Positions 55,169-63,421 of a stretch of 64,000 bases of DNA are shown here, in pieces. The stretch's first letter is position 1. Every line of letters starts with the position of its first letter. The stretch comes from Streptomonospora sp. PA3 (lineage in GTDB: Bacteria > Actinomycetota > Actinomycetes > Streptosporangiales > Streptosporangiaceae), in the NCBI RefSeq assembly GCF_009728995.1, contig NZ_VTZW01000023.1, forward strand, positions 62,711-126,710. The letters run 5' to 3'. The position numbers and the translations under genes are program-made. The notes below the pieces were generated by a model. It was not told where the DNA came from. It made no database searches and was given only the letters and a program-made list of their open reading frames with translations.

Positions 55169-57415
55169 TCAGCGCGCCATGCGCAGGACCCGCTCGATGA
55201 TCCGCTCCCCCACGGCCGCGGTGAGAATCGACTCGGGATGGAACTGCACGGCCCATTTGCGCGCGGCGGAGTCCTCGACGGCCATGACCACGGGCTCGCC
55301 GTCGGCGCCGTCGACGGTGGCGGTGACGGCGAAGCCCTTGACCCGCGCGGGCGTGGTGTAGGTGGAGTGGTAGCGGGCCGCGGTGAACAGGCCGTCCTCG
55401 TCGAGCCCGCTCAGCAGGTCGCCGCCGCTGACGCGGACGCGGCCGGGTTTGCCGTGGACAGGCTCGTCCAGGGTCAGCAGCTCGCCGCCGGCGTGCTCGA
55501 CCATGGCCTGCAGCCCCAGGCACACGCCGAAGACGGGCAGGCGGCGCGCATCCAGCTCATCCAGCAGGGCGGCCGCGCCGAAGTCGGCGGGCAGGCCGGG
55601 ACCGGGCGAGAGCACGACCAGGTCGGGGGCGAGCTTGTCGAGCACGGCGGGGTCGAAGCCGTGGCGCACCGTGGTGACCTCGGCGCCGTGTCGGCGCACG
55701 TAGTCGGCGAGCGTGTTGACGAAGGAGTCCTCGTAGTCGACGAGCAGCACCCGCATCCCCGCCCCGGCGGGTTCGGCCGCGGTGGCCGGTTCCGGCGCAC
55801 GGGCGGCCGCGGAGTCGGCGGCCTCGTCGAGGGCGAGGGTCTCCAGCAGCGCGCGGGCCTTGAGGAAGGTCTCGCGCTCCTCGGCCTCGGGGTCGGAGTC
55901 GTGCAGCAAGGTGGCGCCCACGCGCACGGTGGCGACGCCGTCGCGGATGTGGGCGGTGCGCAGCGTCAGGCCGGTGTTCATCGAGCCGTCGAAGCCGATG
56001 ACGCCCACGGCGCCGCCGTACCAGCGCCGCGGTGTGGTCTCGTGCTGCTCGATGAAGCGCATCGCCCAGGTCTTGGGCGCGCCGGTCACGGTGACGGCCC
56101 ACATGTGGGTGAGGAAGGCGTCGAGCGCGTCGAACTCGGGGCGCAGCCGGCCCTCGATGTGGTCGACGGTGTGGATGAGCCTGCTGTACATCTCGATCTG
56201 GCGGCGCCCGATGACCCGGACGCTGCCGGGTTCGCAGACCCGCGACTTGTCGTTGCGGTCGACGTCGGTGCACATCGTCAGCTCCGACTCCTCCTTGGCG
56301 GAGGTGAGCAGGGCGCGGATGTTCTCGGCGTCGCCCAGGGGGTCCTCGCCGCGGCGGATGGTTCCGGAGATGGGGCAGGTCTCGACCCGCTGCCCCCGAC
56401 CGGGTGCGCCGCTGACCCGGACGAACATCTCGGGCGAGGCGCCGACCAGGTACTCGCCGCCGCCGAGGTTGAAGAAGAACTCATAGGGCGCGGGATTGCG
56501 GGCGCGCAGATGCTCGTAGAAGCGGGCCGGGGAGTCGCAGGCGCCGTAGGTGCGATGGCCGGGGACGACCTCGAACAGGTCGCCGCGGGCGAAGCGCTTC
56601 TTGGCCTCGGCGACGATGCGGGCGTAGCTGCCGGGTTCGGGTTGGGGCGGCACCTCGGCGGCGCGCGCGGCCGGGGTGGGCGCGGTGGTGCGCTCCAGCC
56701 CGCGGGTACTGCGGGGCTCCGGGCCGCCGCCGGGCCGCTCGGGCGCGGTGAACTCGTAGGTGTAGCGCAGGCAGGTCTCGCGCTTGCGGTCGTGCACGAT
56801 GATCGCGTCGGGCAGGTGCAGCACGAGATCGCGGTCGGCGGGATCGCGCTCCAGCACCGGTTCCACCGGCTCGAACTGGAAGGCGAGGTCGTAGCCGAAG
56901 GCGCCGTAGAGGCCGAGGTGGGGGTCCTCGGCGGCAGAGAAGAGGGCGACCACCGACCGGAGTACGGAGAAGACACTGGGGCGGCGGCTGCGCTGCTCCT
57001 CGGGGAAGAACTCTCCTGGCGCGGGCTCGGGCACGTCGACCTCGACGGAGGTGCCGGGGTCGGGTCGGGAGGCGTCGCCGTGCCGGGCGAAGGCGTCGGC
57101 GATGAGCGGCAGCAGCACCCGGCCGCGGTCGTTGAGCGCGGTGGCGGTGAGCCGGCGGCCGCGGGCGGCGATCTCCAGGCAGGGGTCGACGTAGCCCAGG
57201 TGCCAGCGGCTGTAGCGGCCGGGGTACTCCATACCCGAGGACAGCACGCCGCCGCGGCGGTGCTCGACGGAGGTGACCAGCGCGGTGAGGGCGCCGGGGT
57301 CGCAGGGCGCGGCGGTGCGTTCGACGGCGATGCCGCCGGCGGTGCGGTAGGAGCTGCGGTCCGCGTCCGATGTCGCGGTGCCGGGAGGGTTCGGGGTGGC
57401 TGAGCCTGTGGTCAC
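55169..57415 (-). CDS. trpEG: Fused anthranilate synthase TrpE-TrpG
   Basis: This is a 748-residue single-chain anthranilate synthase. Residues about 20-545 are the chorismate-binding TrpE part (GDLFEVVPGHRTYG, CTDVDRNDKSRVCEPGSV, WAVTVTGAPKTWAM). Residues about 560-745 are a class-I glutamine amidotransferase (LLVDYEDSFVNTLADYVRRH, Cys in FGVCLGLQAM, His-Glu in VQFHPES). Fused TrpEG occurs in Streptomyces and alphaproteobacteria. The start was set to GTG 57415 (VTTGSATPNPP) after AAAGGA; homology begins further in, so this is uncertain. Expression is probably attenuated by the Trp leader upstream. Other trp genes are absent. Confidence 0.93.
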   Translation of the reverse strand: MTTGSATPNPPGTATSDADRSSYRTAGGIAVERTAAPCDPGALTALVTSVEHRRGGVLSSGMEYPGRYSRWHLGYVDPCLEIAARGRRLTATALNDRGRVLLPLIADAFARHGDASRPDPGTSVEVDVPEPAPGEFFPEEQRSRRPSVFSVLRSVVALFSAAEDPHLGLYGAFGYDLAFQFEPVEPVLERDPADRDLVLHLPDAIIVHDRKRETCLRYTYEFTAPERPGGGPEPRSTRGLERTTAPTPAARAAEVPPQPEPGSYARIVAEAKKRFARGDLFEVVPGHRTYGACDSPARFYEHLRARNPAPYEFFFNLGGGEYLVGASPEMFVRVSGAPGRGQRVETCPISGTIRRGEDPLGDAENIRALLTSAKEESELTMCTDVDRNDKSRVCEPGSVRVIGRRQIEMYSRLIHTVDHIEGRLRPEFDALDAFLTHMWAVTVTGAPKTWAMRFIEQHETTPRRWYGGAVGVIGFDGSMNTGLTLRTAHIRDGVATVRVGATLLHDSDPEAEERETFLKARALLETLALDEAADSAAARAPEPATAAEPAGAGMRVLLVDYEDSFVNTLADYVRRHGAEVTTVRHGFDPAVLDKLAPDLVVLSPGPGLPADFGAAALLDELDARRLPVFGVCLGLQAMVEHAGGELLTLDEPVHGKPGRVRVSGGDLLSGLDEDGLFTAARYHSTYTTPARVKGFAVTATVDGADGEPVVMAVEDSAARKWAVQFHPESILTAAVGERIIERVLRMAR

Positions 57416-57485
57416 GGCCGGTCCTTTGCGCTGGGCGGGGCGGGTGTGTGGGAGCCGCGCCGGACCGGGGCCCATAAAGGCGAAT

Positions 57486-57509
57486 GCGGCCGCCGGTACG
57501 GGCGGCCGC
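57486..57509 (-). terminator. Attenuator hairpin in the trpEG leader
   Basis: This is a perfect 9-bp stem (GCGGCCGCC and complement) with a 6-nt loop, 35 nt after the leader-peptide stop and about 70 nt before trpEG. A run of ATTCGCCTTTAT follows. The leader's tandem Trp codons (TGGTGG) are complementary to a CCACCA between the peptide stop and this hairpin, giving the alternative pairing expected of an attenuator. Confidence 0.6.
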
Positions 57510-57543
57510 TGGGCTGGTGGAATCGCGTACCTGCAAGCGCCGC

Positions 57544-57588
57544 CTAGAAGCGGCGCCACCACTGTCGGCGGGCGGGTGCGATTCGCAT
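57544..57588 (-). CDS. trpL: Trp leader peptide of an attenuator
   Basis: This is a 14-residue peptide, MRIAPARRQWWRRF, with two adjacent tryptophans near its end, ending in TAG about 130 nt upstream of trpEG on the same strand. Ribosome stalling at the Trp codons when Trp-tRNA is scarce should favour an antiterminator fold. Tandem Trp codons in such a short frame directly before trpEG are unlikely by chance. The ATG is preceded by GGGAG-like sequence (GCTCCCATGC). Confidence 0.8.
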   Translation of the reverse strand: MRIAPARRQWWRRF

Positions 57589-57760
57589 GGGAGCGAGCAT
57601 AGCGCATCGAGTCCGGCGGGCGGGAGGAAAGAGATGGAAGAGGCGCCATCGCCACCGGGGCGTCGACGCGCGCGCAGGACCGCGGACGTGGGCGTCGACG
57701 TGGTACGCTGTAGAGCTAGCCAGAATCAGAAAAGCGCACACATCTCAGTTCAAGGATACC

Positions 57761-60328
57761 ATGAGCATGGCAGATGTTCAAGACAGCGGTCGGGCCGACT
57801 CCGGTGAGGACGGGCGCGCGGCGGCCGTCCGCGCCGAGCAGGCATACGTCGACCGGCTCTATGCGCGCCTGGACGTGCTGCGCGCGCAGACGTCGCAGAC
57901 ACTGTCGGAGACGCTGGGCCGCGGCGGGGGCGGGGGCTACGCCGCCCAGACCGAGCGCGACGTCCAGGCCGGCGAGACCGCGGCGCGCCTGGCGCGGCTC
58001 AACGCGGTGGAGAACGGCTTGTGCTTCGGCCGCATCGACGTCGACATCGACGGGGACGGCGGCGGCCGAGGCGGCGGAGGTGGCGGGGACGCCGGCGACT
58101 CGGCGGTCGAGACCCGCTACATCGGCCGGATCGGCCTGCGCGACGAGGACCACGACACGATCCTCATCGACTGGCGCGCCCCCGCCGCGCGCCCCTTCTA
58201 CGCCGCCTCCCCGTCCTTCCCGTGCGGCCTGGTGCGCCGCCGTCACCTGCACCTGCGCGACCGCACCGTCGTCGGCATCGATGACGACGTCTTCGACCTC
58301 GACGGCCTCACCGAGGACGACCGCCGCGCCCTGGTCGGCGAGGCCGCGCTGCTGGCCGCGCTGAGCCGGGGCCGCACCGGGCGGATGGGCGACATCGTCG
58401 CCACCATCCAGGCCGAGCAGGACCGGGTCATCCGCGCCGCGCTGCCCGGCGCGCTGGTGGTCCAGGGCGGCCCGGGCACCGGCAAGACCGTCGCGGCGCT
58501 GCACCGGGCCGCCTACCTGCTCTACACCCACCGGGACACCCTCCAGCGCCGCGGTGTGCTCGTGGTGGGTCCCAACCCGACGTTCCTGCGCTACATCGGG
58601 CGGGTGCTGCCCTCCCTCGGCGAGACCGACGTCGTCGTGCAGACCGTCGGGCAGCTGTACCCGGGCGTGGCGGCCACCGCCGAGGACGCTCCCCGCACCG
58701 CCGCCGTGAAGGGATCGCTGCGCATGGCCGCGGTGCTGGAGGCGGCCGTGGCCGACCGCCAGCGCGTGCCCGAGCACGACCTGGTGGTCGAGGCCGACGG
58801 GACCGAGCTGCGCGTGGCCCGCGAGGTCTGCCGGCGCCTGCGCGACCGGGCGCGCGAACTCGGCCTGCCGCACAACCAGGCCCGCAAGCTGTTCGTCAAC
58901 GAGATGCTGTGGGAACTGGCCCGCGCCCAGGACGAGTGGCTGGAGAAGTCGCTGCGCGACGCCGAGGCGCTGCTGGAGGAGAGCGGGCAGGCCGACCGGG
59001 CGGGGCTTTCCGAGCTGGAGGACCCCGACGCCCCTCTGCGCTCGGAGGAGGACACCGCTTATGCGCGCGAGACGCTGTGGGCCGACCCCGCGGTGCGCGC
59101 GGCCGTGGACGAACTGTGGCCGCTGCTCACTCCGGAGCGCCTGGTCGGTGAGCTGCTGAGCGATCCGCAGCGCCTCGCCTCGGCTGCCGCGGGTGCCGAG
59201 CGGCTGTCGGCGGGCCAGGGCCTGGCCGAGGACGAGTGGCGGCGGCTGGTGCGCCCGGCCCACTCGCCGTGGACGGTGGGCGACGTCCCGCTGCTGGACG
59301 AGGCCGCCGAGCTGCTGGGCAGCGACGGCAGCCGCGAGCTGGAGCGCGAACGCGAGGAGCGGCGGCGCCGCGAGGAGGCCGAGCGGCGCGCCCAGGACGT
59401 CGTGGAGTACATCGGGACCTATGAGACCGGGATGATGCTGGACTCCGCCGCGGCGCTCACCGACCGGCAGGAGGAGGCGTCGGCGCTGACCACCGCCGAC
59501 CGCGCCGCGGCCGACCGCACGTGGGCCTACGGCCACGTCATCGTGGACGAGGCCCAGGAGCTCTCGGAGATGGCCTGGCGCACCGTCATGCGCCGGGTAC
59601 CGGCCAAGTCGCTGACGGTCGTGGGCGACCTCGCCCAGACGGGCAGCGCGGCGGGGGCGCGCTCGTGGGAGGAGATGCTGGGCCGCTACGTCGGCGGCAG
59701 GCTGCACGAGGAGCGCCTGCTGGTGAACTACCGGACCCCCGCCGAGATCATGGCCGTGGCTGCCGACGTGCTGGCCGAGGTCGCGCCCGAGCAGCAGGTG
59801 CCGGAGTCGGTGCGCGAGGGCGGCGCCCCGCCGCGCGCGGTGGCCGTAAGCGGTCCGGGCGGGGACGGCGGACCGGGCGGGGACGGCGGACCGGGCGGGG
59901 ACGGCGGACCGGGCGGGGACGGCGGCCTCGCCGAGCGGCTTCCCGGCCTGGTCGCCGCGGAGCTGGAGCAGATCGGCGAGGGCCGCCTGGCCGTCATCGT
60001 CCCGCCGGCCAGGCACGGCGAGGTCGCCGCCGTCCTGCCGGATGCGGCGGCCGATGCCGGGCCGGACGCGCTGGACAACCCCGTCGCCGTGCTCACGCCG
60101 ACGCAGAGCAAGGGCCTGGAGTTCGACGCGGTGGTCATCGTGGACCCCGCCGCCGTGCTGGCGTCATCGGCCTCGGGCGGCCGCGACCTCTACGTGGCCA
60201 TCACCCGCGCAACCCGGCGCCTGGCGGTCGTCCACGAGGGCGAACTTCCGGCGATGCTGTCGCGGCTGGCCCCGGAAGGGGAGGCCGCGGACGGCGCCGA
60301 GCGCCGTCCTGCGGAGGCGCGGGGGTGA
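57761..60328 (+). CDS. helD: HelD-like RNA polymerase-associated UvrD/HelD family helicase
   Basis: This 855-residue SF1-type ATPase starts MSMADVQDSGRADSGEDGR. The N-terminal coiled coil (AYVDRLYARLDVLRAQTSQT), YIGRIGLRDEDHDTILIDWR and the Walker A GALVVQGGPGTGKTVAALHR are typical of actinobacterial HelD, which rescues stalled RNA polymerase and can give rifampicin tolerance. VDEAQELSEMAWRTV is motif II. The Gly-rich repeat at about residue 700 is low-complexity. It starts at ATG 57761 behind AAGGATACC. It is divergent from trpL; the short leader is A/T-rich for this replicon. Confidence 0.88.
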   Translation: MSMADVQDSGRADSGEDGRAAAVRAEQAYVDRLYARLDVLRAQTSQTLSETLGRGGGGGYAAQTERDVQAGETAARLARLNAVENGLCFGRIDVDIDGDGGGRGGGGGGDAGDSAVETRYIGRIGLRDEDHDTILIDWRAPAARPFYAASPSFPCGLVRRRHLHLRDRTVVGIDDDVFDLDGLTEDDRRALVGEAALLAALSRGRTGRMGDIVATIQAEQDRVIRAALPGALVVQGGPGTGKTVAALHRAAYLLYTHRDTLQRRGVLVVGPNPTFLRYIGRVLPSLGETDVVVQTVGQLYPGVAATAEDAPRTAAVKGSLRMAAVLEAAVADRQRVPEHDLVVEADGTELRVAREVCRRLRDRARELGLPHNQARKLFVNEMLWELARAQDEWLEKSLRDAEALLEESGQADRAGLSELEDPDAPLRSEEDTAYARETLWADPAVRAAVDELWPLLTPERLVGELLSDPQRLASAAAGAERLSAGQGLAEDEWRRLVRPAHSPWTVGDVPLLDEAAELLGSDGSRELEREREERRRREEAERRAQDVVEYIGTYETGMMLDSAAALTDRQEEASALTTADRAAADRTWAYGHVIVDEAQELSEMAWRTVMRRVPAKSLTVVGDLAQTGSAAGARSWEEMLGRYVGGRLHEERLLVNYRTPAEIMAVAADVLAEVAPEQQVPESVREGGAPPRAVAVSGPGGDGGPGGDGGPGGDGGPGGDGGLAERLPGLVAAELEQIGEGRLAVIVPPARHGEVAAVLPDAAADAGPDALDNPVAVLTPTQSKGLEFDAVVIVDPAAVLASSASGGRDLYVAITRATRRLAVVHEGELPAMLSRLAPEGEAADGAERRPAEARG
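59855..59926 (+). repeat. Four 18-bp tandem repeats inside helD
   Basis: CCGGGCGGGGACGGCGGA is repeated four times without error except the last base. It encodes a PGGDGG-type linker between the helicase core and C-terminal part of HelD. Slippage here could change copy number without shifting frame. Confidence 0.9.
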
Positions 60329-60503
60329 AGGTGCGCGGGTGAAGGTAGGCGGGTGGAGCGGCGGAACGGTGAAGCGGTGAAGCGCCGGCGGCCGACCGAG
60401 GTCACGCAAGCGGCGGCGGGCAGCGGGGGTCGGGCCGACCGCCCCGGACCGGATCGCGTGGGCGCTGGGAGCGGTGGGCAAAGGGGCGGCGAAGAAGAAG
60501 GTG

Positions 60504-61075
60504 GTGCGGGTCGGCAATCATCGGTTGCTGTCCTCAAATGGTCGGCCACCCGACGAGGCGGCCACGGCGGCGAAAGCGCCCGCTCCCATCGATGCCGGTG
60601 CCCGCCGGTGGCCGTGGGCGACGGGGGCAGCGGGGCCCCCAAAGGTACGGGCCGGCGACCACCGGCGGACGTCGGCGCATGGCCGGTCACCCGACGAGGC
60701 GGCGACGGGGGCGAAGGGCTGCACCCGCGCCCATCGGTGCCGGTGCCCGCCGGTGCGGCACGCGACGAGGGCAGCAAGGACAGCGGGGTCCGGACTGAGC
60801 GATCACCGGTTGCCGGCAGCGAATGGCTGATCACCCGACGGTGCGGCGACGACGGCGCAGGGCTCAGCCCGCACGGATCGGTCCCGGTGCCCGCCGGTTG
60901 AGCATGCAACGAGGGCAGCAACGACAGCTCGGGGTTCGGGTCGGCGATCATCGGTTGCTGCCCTCGGGTGGCCGGTCATCCGACGAGGCGGCGACGACAG
61001 CGTGAAGGGCTCGGGCGGCATGGATCGGTCCGAGTGGGGGCCGGTGGCGGTGAGCGACGGGGGCGGCGCGTCTGG
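60504..61075. repeat. Degenerate array, four ~145-bp units
   Basis: Four units share TCATCGGTTGCTG-like, GTCACCCGACGAGGCGGC, a CCATCGGTGCCGGTGCCCGC core and a GCGACGAGGGCAGC end. The core occurs at 60586, 60731, 60875 and 61022 (spacing 145, 144 and 147 bp). Similarity between units is moderate. No coding potential is supported. The reverse-orientation relatives are at 62050-62290. Confidence 0.75.
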
Positions 61076-61154
61076 GTGGCGTTCCGGTGCGCCCCACCCA
61101 CCCGCGCGCCCGACCCAAAACCCGGAACGCCCGATTTAATCTAACTCTCCATCA

Positions 61155-61213
61155 GCGATCTTGTACCCGTGGTTATTGTGAGCGTTAACAAGTCACCACA
61201 GGTACAAGATCGC
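61155..61213. repeat. 18-bp inverted repeat around a 23-nt spacer
   Basis: GCGATCTTGTACCCGTGG (61155-61172) and CCACAGGTACAAGATCGC (61196-61213) are complementary except one base. The spacer includes TTGTGAGCGTTAACAA. The locus is a local AT-rich island between repeat arrays. It could be an operator, a hairpin or an attachment-type site; no gene is adjacent to decide. Confidence 0.6.
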
Positions 61214-61294
61214 CGCCGCTGGGAGCGCCGATCCCGAGCATTTGCCTCCGATGTCCCGGTTCGTTCGCAGGTTGGCTGCCGGACCGCCCCCGGA

Positions 61295-61362
61295 CCGCGT
61301 CGAGGGTGTCGGTGGGGCCACGCTCGACGCCGAGTGTGGCCCCACCGACACCCTCGACGCGG
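61295..61362. repeat. 27-bp perfect inverted repeat, 14-nt loop
   Basis: CCGCGTCGAGGGTGTC and the following 11 bases pair perfectly with GACACCCTCGACGCGG and its preceding bases. It would form a very stable hairpin in either strand. It lies in the centre of the repeat-rich interval, away from any gene end, so a simple terminator role is not obvious. Confidence 0.8.
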
Positions 61363-61796
61363 ACCCCGGACACAGAAGCCGGACATTCGGTGCTTTCGGG
61401 GCGGCGGCGGTGCGACGAGGTGCGCCGCGCGATCGCCGGGGCGGGCTTCGGCCGCGCGGGGGCCGTCCGCGGCGTCGAATCCTCCCGCGATGTCCGGTAT
61501 GCGGGGGCGCCGGGGCGGCCCGCGCGGCCGGGATCGGCGATGATCATGGCGTTTGGACCGGGGATCCGCACCCGAAGCGATCCAAACGCGCGCCTCGTGG
61601 CGCCCGGCCGCCGCCACCTCCCGCCACAGCCGGGCATTGCGGGCAAACCACCCCGGATTCCTTCCGCATCCCGGAAGATCCGGCGCTCCGGTGCGCCGCG
61701 CAGCCCCACCGCGCACCATCGGCGGGCATCGTCGACCCAACGCGAGGCGAAATGCCCGGAACATCCCGCCCGAGCCGTGTCTCAGAACGGCGGACG

Positions 61797-62047
61797 CCGC
61801 TTTCCAGGAACCCACCGGGCACCACCTGGGGCGGTCACCACCGGGGCTGCGGCAATGGGTGCGCCTCGCGTAGCGCGGTCACAGCTTGCCGCCGAGCGCA
61901 CGCTGCACCTGTCAGACGGAGCCGCACCACCGGTGGCGGGCCTCCGAGGCAAAGGTGCGCCGTGCGCTCGGCGGCAAGCTGGCGCACAGCGCTTCGCGCA
62001 ACCCAGCCCCATTGCCGCAACCTCCTGTGGTGACCGACTCCTTGAAC
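61797..62047 (-). repeat. Fourth copy of the composite inverted-repeat element (inverted)
   Basis: On the minus strand this repeats the pattern at 27853-28132: GTTCAAGGAGTCGGTCACC, GAGGTTGCGGCAATGGGG, GCTTGCCGCCGAGCGCAC, then GTGCGCTCGGCGGCAAGC and CCCATTGCCGCAGCC, ending in GGGTTCCTGGAAAGCGG. It is slightly shorter (about 250 bp) and lacks the extra segment of copies 1 and 3. Confidence 0.85.
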
Positions 62048-62049
62048 AC

Positions 62050-62290
62050 GACGAAGGGCCCCCACCACCGCCCTCGCCGCCTTCGTCGCGTGCGCAACCG
62101 GCGAGCACCCGCACCGATGAGCACCGCCCCGGCCATCCGCCCGCCGTCGCCGCTCTCGTCGCAAGCGCAACCGGCGAGCACCCGAACCGATGGGCGCAGG
62201 CGCAACCCTCCACCGCCCTCGCCGCCCTCGTCACTTGGCCGACCACCGTCCACCCGAACCGATCCGCGCAGGCCCGAGCCATCCGCCGGC
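62050..62290 (-). repeat. Three ~70-bp units, opposite orientation to the 60.5-61.1 kb array
   Basis: Each unit reads (plus strand) CGCCGCCTTCGTCGC, CGCAACCGGCGAGCACCCG, AACCGATG, spaced 70 bp. The reverse complement (CATCGGTTCGGGTGCTCGCC, then GCGACGAAGGCGGC) matches the unit core at 60731-60790. The third unit is the most diverged. Confidence 0.7.
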
Positions 62291-62367
62291 CTGGTGGTTG
62301 CCGCGGATGGCACCCACCCGGGTTACCTCGGGTGGCACCCACCCGGCCGAAGCGCCGTCCGGCGGCT

Positions 62368-62721
62368 TCAGTCCGCGGGCAGGTGCGTCCGGCTCCACCG
62401 CCGCCGCAGTACCACGACGCCGACGGCTCCGGCGAGGACCGCGCCCAACAGGGCCGCGGCGGCGAACCGCTGCCCTCGGGTCGCCGCCCCGGGGACCGAG
62501 CGCGCCTTGTCCATGGCGCGCCGCGCCTCTTGCTGGGTCCTGGTCTTGAGGTCGGCCTTGGCCGCGAGCGCTTCGATGGTGTCGCCCAACTCGGTGCGGA
62601 GCCGGGATATCTCCAAGCGCAGCCGCTCGGTCTCCTCGCCTGCAGAGGCCGAGCGCTCCCCGGCACGGGATCCCCCTCGCTGCTCGGGAACGCTGGACTG
62701 CTGGGAGGTCTCCCTGGTCAT
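62368..62721 (-). CDS. DUF3618 protein
   Basis: This 117-residue protein has a polar N-terminus, then ERLRLEISRLRTELGDTIEA and LAAKADLKTRTQQEARRAM, the conserved part of DUF3618 (helical, membrane-stress-associated family). A C-terminal membrane span (FAAAALLGAVLAGAVGVVVL) and a basic tail follow. ATG 62721 overlaps the stop of the holin-like gene by ATGA. Function is unknown; the pair with the DUF1469-type protein is a standard actinobacterial arrangement. Confidence 0.85.
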   Translation of the reverse strand: MTRETSQQSSVPEQRGGSRAGERSASAGEETERLRLEISRLRTELGDTIEALAAKADLKTRTQQEARRAMDKARSVPGAATRGQRFAAAALLGAVLAGAVGVVVLRRRWSRTHLPAD

Positions 62722-63152
62722 CGCCGCGCCCTCTCTCTGATCTCGGTCATGTCACCCTGCACGCTGTGCATCGTCTCCTCCGGTTTCAGCGGGCTGGCGC
62801 TGCCGACGCGCATCTTGCCGACGAGTGCGAGCACGCCGGCGATCACGAACAGGCCGCCCGCGACGATGAGCGCCGACGCCCACGCGGGGAGGACGAGCGC
62901 GAGCAGCAGGATGACCGCAGCGACCAAGGCACCGATGCCGAAGAGGGCCACGAGGCCGCTCGCGCCGAAAATGCCGATTCCCTGCCCGGTGCGCCTGCCC
63001 TTCTCGCGCAGTTCCAGCCGGCCCAGGCGCAGCTCGTCGCGGACCAGCTCGGAGATCTGCTCTGAGGCCCGTTTGACCAGCTCGGCGGTCGACGGCTCGG
63101 CGGTCGGCGGCTCGGCCGCTTCCGCCCGCTGCTGGTGAGGAATTCCCGTCAT
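62718..63152 (-). CDS. Phage-holin-family (DUF1469) membrane protein
   Basis: This 144-residue protein has a polar N-terminal helix (ELVKRASEQISELVRDELRL) and two membrane spans (about 70-92 and 97-118; VAAVILLLALVLPAWASALI). It belongs to the actinobacterial DUF1469 'holin 3_6' family. These chromosomal proteins are not part of a prophage. It is translationally coupled with the following DUF3618 gene. ATG 63152 was chosen over upstream in-frame starts. Confidence 0.88.
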   Translation of the reverse strand: MTGIPHQQRAEAAEPPTAEPSTAELVKRASEQISELVRDELRLGRLELREKGRRTGQGIGIFGASGLVALFGIGALVAAVILLLALVLPAWASALIVAGGLFVIAGVLALVGKMRVGSASPLKPEETMHSVQGDMTEIRERARR

Positions 63153-63374
63153 GACCGGCTCCCTTTCGCAGGATTCCGCTGCAGGCCGACTGCCCACGAC
63201 CGGGGCCCTCCATTCCTCTCTGCCGGGCGAAGCGGCGGCACGCTCGGCCGGTGCACCGACCGGCTCGGCCGATCGGTGACCCCGGGGCGAGATCGGCGCA
63301 GCGCCCGGCCCCTCGGGCACACGGAAACCCTCCCCCGCATTGCCGGTCGGTGAGCCGGTGTGCGAGGCTGTTGC

Positions 63375-63396
63375 GGAAGTACTACGTAGTACTTCC
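63375..63396. promoter_or_regulatory. 22-bp perfect palindrome before an MFS gene
   Basis: GGAAGTACTAC is followed immediately by its exact complement, giving a 22-bp palindrome 25 bp upstream of the MFS GTG. Size and place fit an operator for a dimeric repressor (TetR or MarR type). No such regulator gene is visible in the window nearby, so it may lie beyond the right edge or elsewhere. Confidence 0.6.
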
Positions 63397-63421
63397 TTCC
63401 CGCGACCGAAGGTGGACGCCC

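Noticed and set aside
60190-60951. Minus-strand frame of 253 residues over the 145-bp array
   Set aside because: Periodicity reflects the DNA repeat; units are not multiples of three and the protein units drift out of phase.
60504-61075. CRISPR array
   Set aside because: Units are long (about 145 bp), degenerate and lack a constant repeat/unique spacer pattern; no cas genes.
61155-61213. Integron attC-type site because of GTTAAC in the inverted-repeat spacer
   Set aside because: The spacer motif is at the wrong position, no integrase is present and no cassette gene adjoins.
61141-61815. Minus-strand open frames of 170-224 residues in the repeat interval
   Set aside because: Arg/Pro-rich translations without motif; they cross both hairpins, and stem sequences would be unlikely inside a gene.
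62718-63152. Possible prophage remnant because of a 'holin family' protein
   Set aside because: The DUF1469/DUF3618 pair is a common chromosomal pair in actinobacteria, and no other phage gene is near.
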